Positions 8,019 to 16,182 of a DNA stretch of 18,140 nt are shown piece after piece. The stretch's first letter is position 1; each line of letters starts with the position of its first letter. Location: assembly GCA_937950105.1 (NCBI GenBank), contig CALFEM010000324.1, positions 1 to 18,140 on the forward strand, read 5' to 3'. Origin of the DNA: an uncultured Alphaproteobacteria bacterium (lineage in GTDB: Bacteria > Pseudomonadota > Alphaproteobacteria > Rhizobiales > Hyphomicrobiaceae). The notes under the pieces are model-generated. The model saw nothing but the letters and a program-made list of their open reading frames with translations, did not search any database and had not been told where the DNA came from. The position numbers and the translations under genes were made by a program.

Positions 8019-8383
8019 CTGACGCGATCAGACTCAGCTCGAGCGAAAACACGCTACGCAACGCTACAGGAAGGAGTGGGCGAGCCGCTGCCACTCGTTA
8101 CATTCGCAAACGGCTCGCCTGGATACTCGAGCACTCGTCGTGCTCTGGCGGGCGTCGACAGGACGCCCTGACGCAAACGCTACTCGGGTACAGACTCGAC
8201 GCTACGCTGACGCAACAAACGCGACGCTACTCAAATCACCGCGCCGCCGATGGGGGACCGGCGGGCTCGATGCGGACATCTACAGGATCGCATCGGGCGG
8301 GGTTCGAGGCCGACCAGACCTCTACGCATACGCAGACCGGGACAACCTTTGGCGGAACTCCGGGAACGCTGACGCGACGCTAC
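8019..8383 (+). repeat. Cluster of short same-strand repeats: CTGACGC and ACGCTAC(TC)
   Basis: ACGCTAC occurs six times, at 8051, 8061, 8177, 8199, 8224 and 8377, always on the plus strand. Three copies (8177, 8224, 8377) extend to ACGCTACTC. CTGACGC occurs at 8019, 8169, 8207 and 8369, with a fifth copy at 8714. The composite CTGACGC-(0-10 nt)-ACGCTACTC occurs at 8169-8185, 8207-8232 and 8369-8385. Spacing is irregular, so this is neither a CRISPR nor a tandem repeat. Confidence 0.65.
8079..8119. repeat. Inverted repeat with the same arms as the grpE terminator
   Basis: GGCGAGCCG at 8079-8087 and CGGCTCGCC at 8111-8119 form a perfect 9-bp stem with a 23-nt loop. The arm sequence is the same as that of the terminator at 7313-7337. 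No T-run follows, so it does not look like a terminator itself. Confidence 0.55.
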
Positions 8384-8487
8384 TCATCCCGATCGCCTGA
8401 ACTCACCTGCCCGGGATCACTGCTGCAGGTTGCTGCTCAAACCGCACTGGCCTGCCGTGTGTTCCGCGAACGAGGAGGATAATCGCG

Positions 8488-8539
8488 TTGCAATTTGGCG
8501 ACTGTACGACGGGAACACGCCTGCATCTTGGAATTTGGC
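8488..8539 (+). repeat. Direct repeat TTGSAATTTGGC, 40-bp period
   Basis: TTGCAATTTGGC at 8488-8499 and TTGGAATTTGGC at 8528-8539 differ at one of 12 positions and start exactly 40 bp apart, about four helix turns. They could be paired regulator sites upstream of DUF485-actP. An AGGAGG at 8473-8478 precedes a TTG at 8488, but the frame that follows has only 21 codons. Confidence 0.35.
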
Positions 8540-8639
8540 TTGACCGCAGATGAACACATCTATCCGCGCACCCAGTAGTGCAGCCAAATCAAGGCTTTGC
8601 GATGCGCTGCCCGGGACGCCTCCCGGCTACGACTTTGGT

Positions 8640-8648
8640 TGTGGATAA
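8640..8648 (-). other. Perfect consensus DnaA box (TTATCCACA on the minus strand)
   Basis: TGTGGATAA at 8640-8648 is the exact complement of the consensus DnaA box and is followed by an A-rich run. A weaker 7-of-9 match (TTATCCTCC, minus strand) lies near 8474-8482. One perfect box may occur by chance in a sequence of this size, so an origin role is not claimed. Confidence 0.4.
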
Positions 8649-8952
8649 AATCAATCCGTCGCTGACCTGCGTTCATGAGGCCGCGGGGCCGCCGTTGCCC
8701 GCTCGGCGTCGCTCTGACGCGTCCGCCTCTGACGTCGCGCAGCGCAACCAATTCAAAAGTCGCAAGACTAACGCCGCGCTATCGCACGACATTTCGGATT
8801 CATACGATGCGACACCGTGACGAGACCGGCTGCACCCGCGATGCGGGCGCTCGGCCTGAGCCGCCACGACATGCCGCAGAAGCACAACGCGAAGGACCTT
8901 CCGCCGGCAATCGCCGGCCAAGCGAGCCTGCGCGCTCAAGAGGAGAACCAAG

Positions 8953-9261
8953 GTGGATCCCGCACTCGCCACACGGATAAAATCAAACCCGAAATATGCC
9001 GAGCTGGTGCGCAAGCGCACCAGCTTCGCGCGCATCCTGTCGATCGCGATGCTCGTCATCTATTTCGGCTTCGTCCTGCTCGTCGCCTTCAACAAGCCGT
9101 TCCTCGCCACGCCGCTCGGCACCGGTGTCACGACCATCGGGATCCCGCTCGGCGTCTTTGTCATCGTTTCGGCGTTCCTGCTCACGGGCATCTACGTCAA
9201 GCGTGCCAACGGCGAGTTCGACGCCATCACCAAGGAAATCATCGACGAGGTCAAAAAGTGA
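8953..9261 (+). CDS. yjcH: DUF485-family small membrane protein (YjcH type)
   Basis: This 102-aa protein has two membrane segments, about 25-48 ([20 protein letters not shown]) and 58-82, between a charged N-terminus with [14 protein letters not shown], the family signature, and a charged C-terminus. YjcH-type proteins are encoded beside ActP acetate permeases, and their molecular role is not settled. The start is GTG at 8953, preceded by GGAG at 8942-8945 with 7 bases between. Its stop overlaps the actP start (TGATG), so the two are translationally coupled. Confidence 0.9.
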   Translation: MDPALATRIKSNPKYAELVRKRTSFARILSIAMLVIYFGFVLLVAFNKPFLATPLGTGVTTIGIPLGVFVIVSAFLLTGIYVKRANGEFDAITKEIIDEVKK

Positions 9262-10958
9262 TGCGCGCTGCTCTCAAATCATTCCTCACGCTCGGCGCGC
9301 TCGCCGTCACCACCGGAGCGGCCCTCGCCGCCGGCGCCATCGAAGGCGGCGGCAAGCAGGCACTGAACATGCCGGCCATCATGATGTTCGGCGCGTTCGT
9401 GCTGTTCACGCTCGGCATCACCAAGTGGGCCGCGTCGCGCACGAAGTCGGCGGCCGACTTCTATACCGCCGGCGGTGGCATCACCGGCTTCCAGAACGGC
9501 CTTGCGCTCGCCGGCGACTACATGTCGGCGGCGTCGTTCCTCGGCATCTCCGGTCTCGTCTTCGCCACCGGCTATGACGGCCTGATCTTCTCGGTCGGCT
9601 GGCTCGTGGGCTGGCCGGTGATCCTGTTCCTGATCGCCGAGCGCCTCCGCAACCTCGGCAAGTTCACCTTCGCCGACGTCGCCTCGTTCCGTCTCGCCCC
9701 GACGCCGATCCGCATTCTCGCGGCGATCGGCACGCTCACCGTCGTCGCGTTCTACCTGATCGCGCAGATGGTCGGCGCCGGCAAGCTGATCGAGCTGCTG
9801 TTCGGCCTCGACTACCTCTACGCACTGGTCCTGGTCGGCGCGCTCATGATCGTCTACGTGGCGTTCGGCGGCATGACGGCGACGACCTGGGTGCAGATCA
9901 TCAAGGCGGTGATGCTGCTCGGCGGCGCCACCTTCATGGCGTTCGCGGTGCTGGCGCAGTACGGCTTCTCTCCCGAAGCCCTGTTCAAGGCGGCGACGGA
10001 GATTCATCCGAAGGCCGGCGCCATCATGGGTCCCGGCGGTCTCGTCAGCGATCCCTGGTCGGCGATCTCGCTCGGCCTCGCGCTGATGTTCGGCACCGCT
10101 GGTCTGCCGCACATCCTGATGCGCTTCTTCACGGTGTCGGACGCCAAGGAAGCCCGCAAGTCGGTGTTCTATGCCACCGGCTTCATCGGCTACTTCTACA
10201 TCCTCACCTTCATCATCGGCTTCGGCGCCATCACGCTGCTGATGAACGACCCGTCGTACTACAAGGTCGCTGCGGGCGCGACCGGCTACGACAAGATCAA
10301 GGACATCCTCGGCGGTACCAACATGGCCGCCGTGCATCTCTCCAAGGCCGTGGGCGGCTCGCTGTTCCTCGGCTTCATCTCGGCCGTTGCCTTCGCCACC
10401 ATTCTCGCCGTCGTCGCCGGCCTGACGCTGGCGGGTGCCTCTGCCGTCTCGCACGACCTCTACGCCTCGGTCATCGCCAAGGGTAAGGTCAGCGAGTCGA
10501 AGGAAGTTGCGCTGTCGAAGATCGCGTCTGTCGTCATCGGCATCGTCGCCGTGGCACTCGGCTATCTGTTCGAGAAGCAGAACGTCGCCTTCATGGTGGG
10601 CCTCGCCTTCTCGGTGGCGGCGTCGATCAACTTCCCCGTGTTGCTCATGTCGATGTTCTACAAGGACATGACCACGCGCGGCGCAGTGATCGGTGGCCTT
10701 ATCGGCCTCGTCCTGTCGGTGACGCTGGTCATTCTGTCGAAGACGGTCTGGGAAGACGTGATCGGCATGCCGAAGGGTTCGGCGCCGTTCCCGCTGACCA
10801 ACCCGGCGCTGGTCTCCATGACCGCAGCGTTCCTCGGCATCTATATCTTCTCCAAGCTCGACACCAGCGAGCAGGGCAAGAAGGATCGTGCCGGATACGA
10901 TGCGCAGATGGTCCGCTCGGAAACCGGCATCGGTATCGCCAAGGCGTCGGCACATTGA
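9261..10958 (+). CDS. actP: Cation/acetate symporter ActP (sodium:solute symporter family)
   Basis: This 565-aa protein closely follows E. coli ActP, as I recall it. An N-terminal signal-like segment ([20 protein letters not shown]) is followed by about 13 membrane helices. Conserved runs include [71 protein letters not shown] and [20 protein letters not shown]; it ends with [14 protein letters not shown]. It takes up acetate, and in homologues other short monocarboxylates, with a cation. The longer frame to 8817 is rejected because it runs through the upstream gene in another frame. A hairpin at 11015-11052 likely ends the transcript. Downstream signalling genes may act on acetate use. Confidence 0.95.
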   Translation: MRAALKSFLTLGALAVTTGAALAAGAIEGGGKQALNMPAIMMFGAFVLFTLGITKWAASRTKSAADFYTAGGGITGFQNGLALAGDYMSAASFLGISGLVFATGYDGLIFSVGWLVGWPVILFLIAERLRNLGKFTFADVASFRLAPTPIRILAAIGTLTVVAFYLIAQMVGAGKLIELLFGLDYLYALVLVGALMIVYVAFGGMTATTWVQIIKAVMLLGGATFMAFAVLAQYGFSPEALFKAATEIHPKAGAIMGPGGLVSDPWSAISLGLALMFGTAGLPHILMRFFTVSDAKEARKSVFYATGFIGYFYILTFIIGFGAITLLMNDPSYYKVAAGATGYDKIKDILGGTNMAAVHLSKAVGGSLFLGFISAVAFATILAVVAGLTLAGASAVSHDLYASVIAKGKVSESKEVALSKIASVVIGIVAVALGYLFEKQNVAFMVGLAFSVAASINFPVLLMSMFYKDMTTRGAVIGGLIGLVLSVTLVILSKTVWEDVIGMPKGSAPFPLTNPALVSMTAAFLGIYIFSKLDTSEQGKKDRAGYDAQMVRSETGIGIAKASAH

Positions 10959-11014
10959 CATGACCGAGGTCAACGTGCAGGCCGGGTGACATGACCTAGA
11001 CTGCATGAAACAAG

Positions 11015-11052
11015 CGGCCGGGCGGCAACTCGATCGGAGTGCTGCCCGGCCG
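11015..11052 (+). terminator. Large hairpin after actP, probable terminator
   Basis: CGGCCGGGCGGCA-A-CTC pairs with GAG-TGCTGCCCGGCCG, giving about 16 bp with one G-U pair and one bulged A, around a GATCG loop. It lies 57 bp after the actP stop and is followed only by TTCTGCT, a poor T-run. It may also act as an mRNA-end stabiliser or attenuator before the next gene, which starts 68 bp downstream. Confidence 0.6.
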
Positions 11053-11119
11053 TTCTGCTATCAGGCTCAGCGCGAACCTGACACGAAGCCCCTATCGCGC
11101 GACATACCAGGGCACGCAC

Positions 11120-12934
11120 ATGCAGGCATTCGACACCCAGAACCCGCCGTTCGACCGCCTCACGCAGAAAGAGGCTGCTGATCTCAGAGCGGCCGTCGAC
11201 ATCGGCTACTACGCACCCGGCGAAACCATCCTCGCCCTCGGTCAGCCGGCGACCCACCTGCACATCGTGCTCAAGGGCAGCGTCGAAGCGCGCGATGGCG
11301 AGACGGTCGATGCCGTGCTCGGTGCCAAGGAGAGTTTCGACGCGCGCGCCGTCGTCCACGGCACGTCGGGCGAAGACTACATCGCCGCAGAGGAGACGCT
11401 CTGCTATCTCGTGCCGAAGGATACGGTGCTCGATCTCATCAAGCGCAACACAGGCTTCGCCGCCTACTTCTACGAGGAGCTGTCGCGCAAGCTCAGCGAC
11501 TATTCGCGCCGGCAGGAGACCGAAGGCGTCGAGCAGGTATTGCGTGCCCGCGTCCGCGAAGCGCGTCTGCAGCCGGCCGTGTGGATCGATGCCGGCAAGA
11601 CCGTAAAGGACGCCGGCGAGACGATGGCGGCGGAGAACAACAATGCCCTGTTCGTGCGCGACGGCGCGCGCGTCGGCGTCATCACCGGCATGAACCTCTC
11701 GAAGGCCGTCGTCCTGCAGGGGAAGGCCCTCGACGCCAGGGTGCGCGAGGTCTGCAGCTTCGACGTCATCGCCGTCGACGCGGACGACTTCATCTTCGAA
11801 GCGCTCATCAAGATGACGCGCTTCAAGAAGCGCCGTCTCGCCGTCACCTCCGAGGGCGAGTATATCGGCATGCTCGAAGACATCGGCATCCTCGGCCTCG
11901 TCGCCGGCAACTCGCAGCTCATTCCCGGCCGCATCGATCGCGCCCACACCATAGAGCAACTCGAAGAGCCCGCGCGCGACATCCAGAACCAGGTTGAACG
12001 ACTGGAACGTCAGGGCGTCAAGATCGACGTCATCACCGAGATCACGTCGGACCTCAACCGCGGCCTGTTCGCCAAGCTGTTCGAGCTGATCGCGCCGCCC
12101 TCGATCCGCAAGGCCGGCTGCCTGATGGTGATGGGCTCGGAAGGCCGCGGCGAGCAGACCGTGCGCACCGATCAGGACAACGGCCTGCTGCTCGCGGAGG
12201 CCGTTCCGGAAGCGGAGCTCGCGCAGTTCCGCCGCGACTTCAACGGGGCGCTCGAGAAGTTCGGGTTCCCGCCGTGCCCCGGCAACGTGATGGTTTCCAA
12301 TCCGCAGTGGTCGCAGCCGGTCGACGAGTTCGTGCGGCAGGTGCGTGGCTGGATCCTGACGCCGGACGAGAACAGCGCCATGAACCTCGGCATCTTCTTC
12401 GATGCGGTGACTGTCGCCGGACGCGACGATCTGCTGGTGCGCGCCAAAGGTGAGGTCGTCACCATGATGCGCGGCGAGACCGGATACCTCGCCCGCTTCG
12501 CCCGCGCCATCGATCTGTTCGAGGACGCCAGCGCCGGCATGTTGACGACGCTGATGGCGAGCGTCGGCGCGGCATCCGACGCCATTCACCTCAAGAAGTC
12601 GGGAATCTTCCCGATCGTGCACGGTGTCCGCACCATGGCCATCGAGCAGGGCCTGCTCGAGCCGTCGACCGCGAAGCGCATCGCTGCACTCGGCCGCAAG
12701 GGCATCCTCAGCGAGGAGCTCACGCGCGATCTGACCAGCGCGCTCACGTATCTCATGGAGACGCGTCTGCGGACGCAGCTCAAGGCGATGAAGACGGGAC
12801 GCAGCGAGGAGGAGGCGATCGTGCGCCTCAGCGAACTGTCGACGCGCGACCGCGACCTGCTGCGCGACACGCTCAAGGTGGTGAAGCGCTTCCGCGAGAT
12901 CGTGCGCAACCGCTACCACCTCAACATGTTCTGA
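11120..12934 (+). CDS. cNMP-binding / CBS / DUF294 nucleotidyltransferase-like signalling protein
   Basis: This 604-aa multidomain protein has a cyclic-nucleotide-binding fold at about 15-125 (YYAPGETILALGQPATHLHIVLKGSVE), a CBS pair at 150-265 (VREVCSFDVIAVDADD, GEYIGMLEDIGIL) and a DUF294 nucleotidyltransferase-like domain. That domain's core is GSEGRGEQTVRTDQDNGL (339-356), the GS-x-R-x-E/TDxD pattern shared with GlnD-type enzymes. A C-terminal helical substrate-binding domain covers about 465-600. It probably transfers or senses nucleotides in response to adenosine ligands; no target is proven. The ATG at 11120 has only a weak AGGG upstream. It sits between actP and a DEDDh exonuclease, an association I recall from other proteobacteria. 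Confidence 0.88.
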   Translation: MQAFDTQNPPFDRLTQKEAADLRAAVDIGYYAPGETILALGQPATHLHIVLKGSVEARDGETVDAVLGAKESFDARAVVHGTSGEDYIAAEETLCYLVPKDTVLDLIKRNTGFAAYFYEELSRKLSDYSRRQETEGVEQVLRARVREARLQPAVWIDAGKTVKDAGETMAAENNNALFVRDGARVGVITGMNLSKAVVLQGKALDARVREVCSFDVIAVDADDFIFEALIKMTRFKKRRLAVTSEGEYIGMLEDIGILGLVAGNSQLIPGRIDRAHTIEQLEEPARDIQNQVERLERQGVKIDVITEITSDLNRGLFAKLFELIAPPSIRKAGCLMVMGSEGRGEQTVRTDQDNGLLLAEAVPEAELAQFRRDFNGALEKFGFPPCPGNVMVSNPQWSQPVDEFVRQVRGWILTPDENSAMNLGIFFDAVTVAGRDDLLVRAKGEVVTMMRGETGYLARFARAIDLFEDASAGMLTTLMASVGAASDAIHLKKSGIFPIVHGVRTMAIEQGLLEPSTAKRIAALGRKGILSEELTRDLTSALTYLMETRLRTQLKAMKTGRSEEEAIVRLSELSTRDRDLLRDTLKVVKRFREIVRNRYHLNMF

Positions 12935-12952
12935 GCGGGACGAGCGACGCAC

Positions 12953-13624
12953 ATGCCGAACTTCTTCACGCGCACCATCGACCGGCTCGTCATCTCAGAC
13001 CCGAGCTTTCGCTTCCTGTTCCATCGCCAGGACACCGACGAGGCCATCTCCATCGATTGCGAGACAACCGGTTTCGATCCGTGGGTCGACGACATCGTCT
13101 CGGTTGCCGCCATCCCGATCGTCGGCAAGCGTATCCTGACCAGCGAAGCCTATCGCGCGGTGATCCGCCCCAACGCCGACCTGCGCGCCGAATCGATCAA
13201 GGTGCACCAGCTGCGAAGGCAGGATGTCGAGCACGGACGCGAGATGGCTGACGTGCTGCCCGAGCTGCTGCGCTTCATCGGCAACCGGCCGCTGGTCGGC
13301 TACTGGATCGACTTCGACGTGCGCATGCTCAACAAGCACGTACTGAAAATGCTCAACGTGCGGTTGCCCAACGACCAGATCGACGTCTGCACCCTCTACC
13401 ACGAGCGCAAATACGGCAACGCGCCGCCGGGGACCCAGATCGACCTGCGCTACGCCGCCATCATGGACGATCTGAAGCTGCCGCCTCTCGTTGGGCACGA
13501 CCCGTTCAACGACGCGCTCGGAGCCGCTGAAATGTTCGTCATCCTGCGCGAAATGAAGGCGCGCGGCGAGCGCATCAAGCGCATCCGGGACGCCGACGAC
13601 GTCGTCGACGTCATGACCGGCTGA
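12953..13624 (+). CDS. DnaQ-like DEDDh 3'-5' exonuclease
   Basis: This 223-aa protein has all catalytic residues: Asp35 and Glu37 in SIDCETTGFDP (Exo I), Asp122 in GYWIDFDVRML (Exo II), and His182 and Asp187 in GHDPFNDALGAA (Exo III). It therefore looks active as a metal-dependent 3'-5' exonuclease of the DNA polymerase III epsilon superfamily, though it is a stand-alone protein and is not DnaQ itself. Substrate (DNA, RNA or short oligonucleotides) cannot be told. It starts 18 bp after the DUF294 gene and is likely co-transcribed with it. Confidence 0.88.
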   Translation: MPNFFTRTIDRLVISDPSFRFLFHRQDTDEAISIDCETTGFDPWVDDIVSVAAIPIVGKRILTSEAYRAVIRPNADLRAESIKVHQLRRQDVEHGREMADVLPELLRFIGNRPLVGYWIDFDVRMLNKHVLKMLNVRLPNDQIDVCTLYHERKYGNAPPGTQIDLRYAAIMDDLKLPPLVGHDPFNDALGAAEMFVILREMKARGERIKRIRDADDVVDVMTG

Positions 13625-13781
13625 ACCGGTCGCGGCCTGCGCACGAATTCGAGGGCACGTAAGCCGCGTGGCCTTTGCGCAGCCATGCGTGACGAACCAT
13701 CTGCTGTTCTGAGCAGCAGGGTTCCACGTCGCACCGTCATTCGGCAGTATGGCCGCCAGATGCGACGGCGAGCCAGGGACG

Positions 13782-15581
13782 ATGCAGCAAACTCCACGCC
13801 TACCCGACCCCGACACGATCGACCTGAAGCGCACCTACGACGCCATCGTCGTCGGCTCGGGTGCGGCTGGCGGCATGGCGGCGCACGTGCTGACGGCGAA
13901 GGGCCTCGACGTGCTGCTGCTGGAGGCCGGCAAGCAGGTCGACACCTCCGAGACTCTGAAGAGCATGGAGTGGCCCTACGAGCATCCGCGCCACGGCAAG
14001 CTCGGTCCGGAGACCTACGTCCTCGACGAAGGCGACTACGGCAAGTACCAGCCGCCCTATGGCCGCCACTTCGGCCGCTACACCAACGTCGTCAACTGGC
14101 AGCAGCTCGGCGAAGGCCCGGACTACACCAAGGATTTCTTCGTCAACGAAAAGGAACACCCCTACACCGGCACGCAGTTTTCCTGGGTGCGTGCGCGAAC
14201 ACTCGGCGGCAAGACCAACGTCTGGGGCCGCCTGGCACTGCGTATGTCCGACTTCGACTTCAAGGCGGCGAGCCGCGACGGTTACGGCGACGACTGGCCG
14301 ATCAACTATGCCGACGTCGCGCCGTATTACGACAAGGTGGATCGCTATCTCGGTATTTCCGGCGTCGTCGAGAACCTGCCGTGGCTGCCGGATTCGATCT
14401 ATCAGCGCCCGATGCGCCTCAACTAGCCGGAAGTCGCGCTGCGCGACAAACTCACCGGCACAGGCAAGGTGCTGACCCCGTTCCGTCTCGGCGTCACCAC
14501 CGACGGTCTTTCGCACAATCCGTATCGTCATCGCTGCATGGGCCGAGGTTCCTGCCAGCGCCGCGTTGGCGGCTGCGACATTCACGCGGCGTTCGACAGC
14601 CCGACCGGCCTCATCTATCCGGCCCTCGGCGCCGGCAAGCTCACCGTGCGCACGAACTCGACCGTCTTTGAGGTCGAGATCGATACCGCAACCGGGAAGG
14701 CCAAGGGCGTCGCCTTCATGGACAGCGTGTCGAAGAAGGTGCTCGGCGCACGCGCCAAAGTCGTCGTGCTCGGCGCCTCGACTCTCGAATCGACGCGCAT
14801 CCTGCTCAACTCGCGCTCGCGTCAGCATCCGAACGGCCTCGGCAATTCGTCCGGGCACCTCGGCCACAATCTCGCCGAGCACGTCATGGGGCCGCGCGTC
14901 GAGGGCATCTACAAACCGCGCGTCGGCGGCGAGCGGCGCAACGAGGATGGCCGCCCCGGCGGCTTCTACATTCCTCGTTTCCAGAATCTCGACACGGCTT
15001 CTAAGTCGAAGAAATTCATTCGCGGCTACGGCCTCGAAGGCGCGGGCGGGCAGGAGCTGTTCCCGGAGCAGGCGATCCTGATGCCGGGCTATGGCGCCGA
15101 CTACAAGAAGAAGGTGCGCGATCACGCGGGCGCCTTCGTCTACATGTACGGCCTCGGCGAAGTGCTGCCGCGCTACGAGAACGAGGTGTCGCTCGATCGC
15201 AAGGTCAAGGACGCCTACGGCATCCCGGTGCTGCGCTTTTCCTACCGCCACGGCGACAACGAGAAGGCCATGTGCGCCGACATGACGGACAACATGCAGC
15301 AGATCTTCAGCGACTGCGGGCTCGAGATCACCAAGGTCAGCGGCAATCGTCTCACCGAGGGCTCCTCGGTGCACGAGGTCGGTACGGCGCGCATGGGCAA
15401 CGACAGCAAGACCAGCGTGCTGAACAGCTTCTGCCAATCGCACGACGTCAAGAACCTGTTCGTAGTCGACGGCTCGTGCTTCGTCTCTGCCGGCAACCAG
15501 AACCCGACATGGACCATCCTGGCGCTGGCCTGGCGCGCCTGCGACTATCTCAGCGAGTCGCTCGGCAAGGGGGAGCTCTGA
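13782..15581 (+). pseudogene. GMC-family FAD oxidoreductase interrupted by one in-frame TAG
   Basis: Two halves of one protein lie in the same frame, separated only by TAG at 14424-14426. The first half (214 codons) has the FAD-binding VGSGAAGG at 24-31, LLLEAGK near 46 and the GMC segment LGGKTNVWGRLALR. The second half begins PEVALRDKLTG and carries CMGRGSCQRRVGGCDIHAAF. The catalytic His of SSVHEVGTARMG is codon 531, and the NP of NQNPTWTILALAW is codon 574. No other damage is visible over ~600 codons. GTG at 14469 could restart the second half. GMC enzymes of this type are periplasmic sugar or alcohol dehydrogenases partnered by the next gene. The start at 13782 is chosen by fit to the FAD fold; ATG at 13749 is possible. 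Read-through or a base error remain possible. Confidence 0.8.
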
Positions 15582-16180
15582 TGCGACGCATGAACCGCGC
15601 TTCGGCTCCGCGCCGCGCTACCGGCGCCGACGGCATCAATCGCCGCTACGTCCTCACCAGCATCGCCGCGGCGGCTTCGCTGCTCGGCCCGGCACGCGCG
15701 CTGGCCGAAGCGGCGCAGGCTGCCAACACCGCTCCGACGGCGCTGCGCTTCTTTTCGAAGGCCGAGTTCTCATTGCTCGACGTGATCGCCGAAATGCTGA
15801 TCCCCGCCGATGCGCAGTCTGGTGGCGCCAGGGCAGCCGGTGTCGCCCGCATTCTCGACGAGCGCATCGCGGAAAGCCGCGATCCCGCGTGGCGGCAGAG
15901 CTGGCACGACGATCTCGCCGAGATCGATCGGCTGTCGCGCAAGATGTTCGGACGGGTGTTCGTCGGCACGAGCGAGGCACAGCGTCACGAGCTGATGCGG
16001 TTGATTTCGAAGAACGAGGCGAAGCCGAGCCAGCCCGGCGAGTATGCGTTCGGCACCTTCAAGTGGTCGATCGCCGACGTCTACTACCGCACGCGTATCG
16101 GCATCCACGACGAGCTGCAGTATCAGGGCAACGTCATGCAGGACGAGTTTTCCGGCACCGACGTATCGAAGCCGCGCTGA
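15581..16180 (+). CDS. Gluconate 2-dehydrogenase subunit 3-like protein with Tat signal
   Basis: This 199-aa protein is coupled to the GMC gene by a TGATG overlap. The N-terminus has a twin-arginine stretch (NRRYVLTSIAAAASLLG, Arg21-Arg22) and an ALA-like cleavage region near 42. The mature part begins FFSKAEFSLLDVIAEMLIPADAQSGGARAAGV, the hallmark of this family. It ends with YYRTRIGIHDELQYQGN. In known GMC dehydrogenases the small subunit carries the Tat signal and takes the cofactor-loaded catalytic subunit to the periplasm. If the GMC gene is dead, this subunit has no partner here. No cytochrome c subunit gene is next to it. Confidence 0.85.
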   Translation: MRRMNRASAPRRATGADGINRRYVLTSIAAAASLLGPARALAEAAQAANTAPTALRFFSKAEFSLLDVIAEMLIPADAQSGGARAAGVARILDERIAESRDPAWRQSWHDDLAEIDRLSRKMFGRVFVGTSEAQRHELMRLISKNEAKPSQPGEYAFGTFKWSIADVYYRTRIGIHDELQYQGNVMQDEFSGTDVSKPR

Positions 16181-16182
16181 CC

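Larger units (their letters stand above)
7958..8952. other. Gene-poor region with repeats, ahead of the DUF485-actP genes
   Basis: No frame in these 995 bp gives a protein I find believable: the plus frame 8140-8400 (86 aa) owes much of its content to the repeats. The stretch holds a cluster of short direct repeats (8019-8383), an inverted repeat (8079-8119), a near-identical 12-bp direct repeat (8488-8539), a small hairpin CCGGGA-CGCC-TCCCGG (8611-8626) and a DnaA box (8640-8648). Part of the stretch from about 8480 to 8800 is visibly less GC-rich than the flanking genes. The last part must carry the promoter of the DUF485-actP pair, but I see no clear -35/-10 or sigma54 pair. Confidence 0.6.

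Noticed and set aside
8281..8330. GGGTTCGAGGCC resembling a tRNA T-arm
   Set aside because: The flanks do not pair, and no acceptor, D or anticodon arms can be built around it.
8140..8400. Plus-strand frame of 86 codons in the gene-poor gap
   Set aside because: Its sequence largely reflects the short DNA repeats (DANATR, DATNATLL, DATLLIP) and has no ribosome site; treated as non-coding.
8643..8986. Exact 12-mer GGATAAAATCAA at 8643-8654 and again at 8975-8986
   Set aside because: The second copy is inside the DUF485 coding region, and several exact 12-mer repeats are expected by chance in 18 kb.
9279..11006. Antisense open frame of 575 codons opposite actP
   Set aside because: It mirrors ActP, is rich in Arg, Glu, His and Asp, and has no recognisable fold. 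High-GC genes often leave the opposite frame free of stops.
10970..12952. Antisense open frame of 660 codons opposite the DUF294 gene
   Set aside because: It is opposite a well-supported multidomain protein; composition is that of a reverse-strand shadow.
13701..13719. Hairpin CTGCTG-TTCTGAG-CAGCAG between the exonuclease and GMC genes
   Set aside because: A 6-bp stem with no T-run is too weak to call a terminator.
13800..15443. Antisense open frame of 547 codons opposite the GMC gene
   Set aside because: The sense strand has clear FAD and GMC motifs; the antisense frame has none. It does show that the TAG is the only obstacle in this locus and not that the other strand codes.
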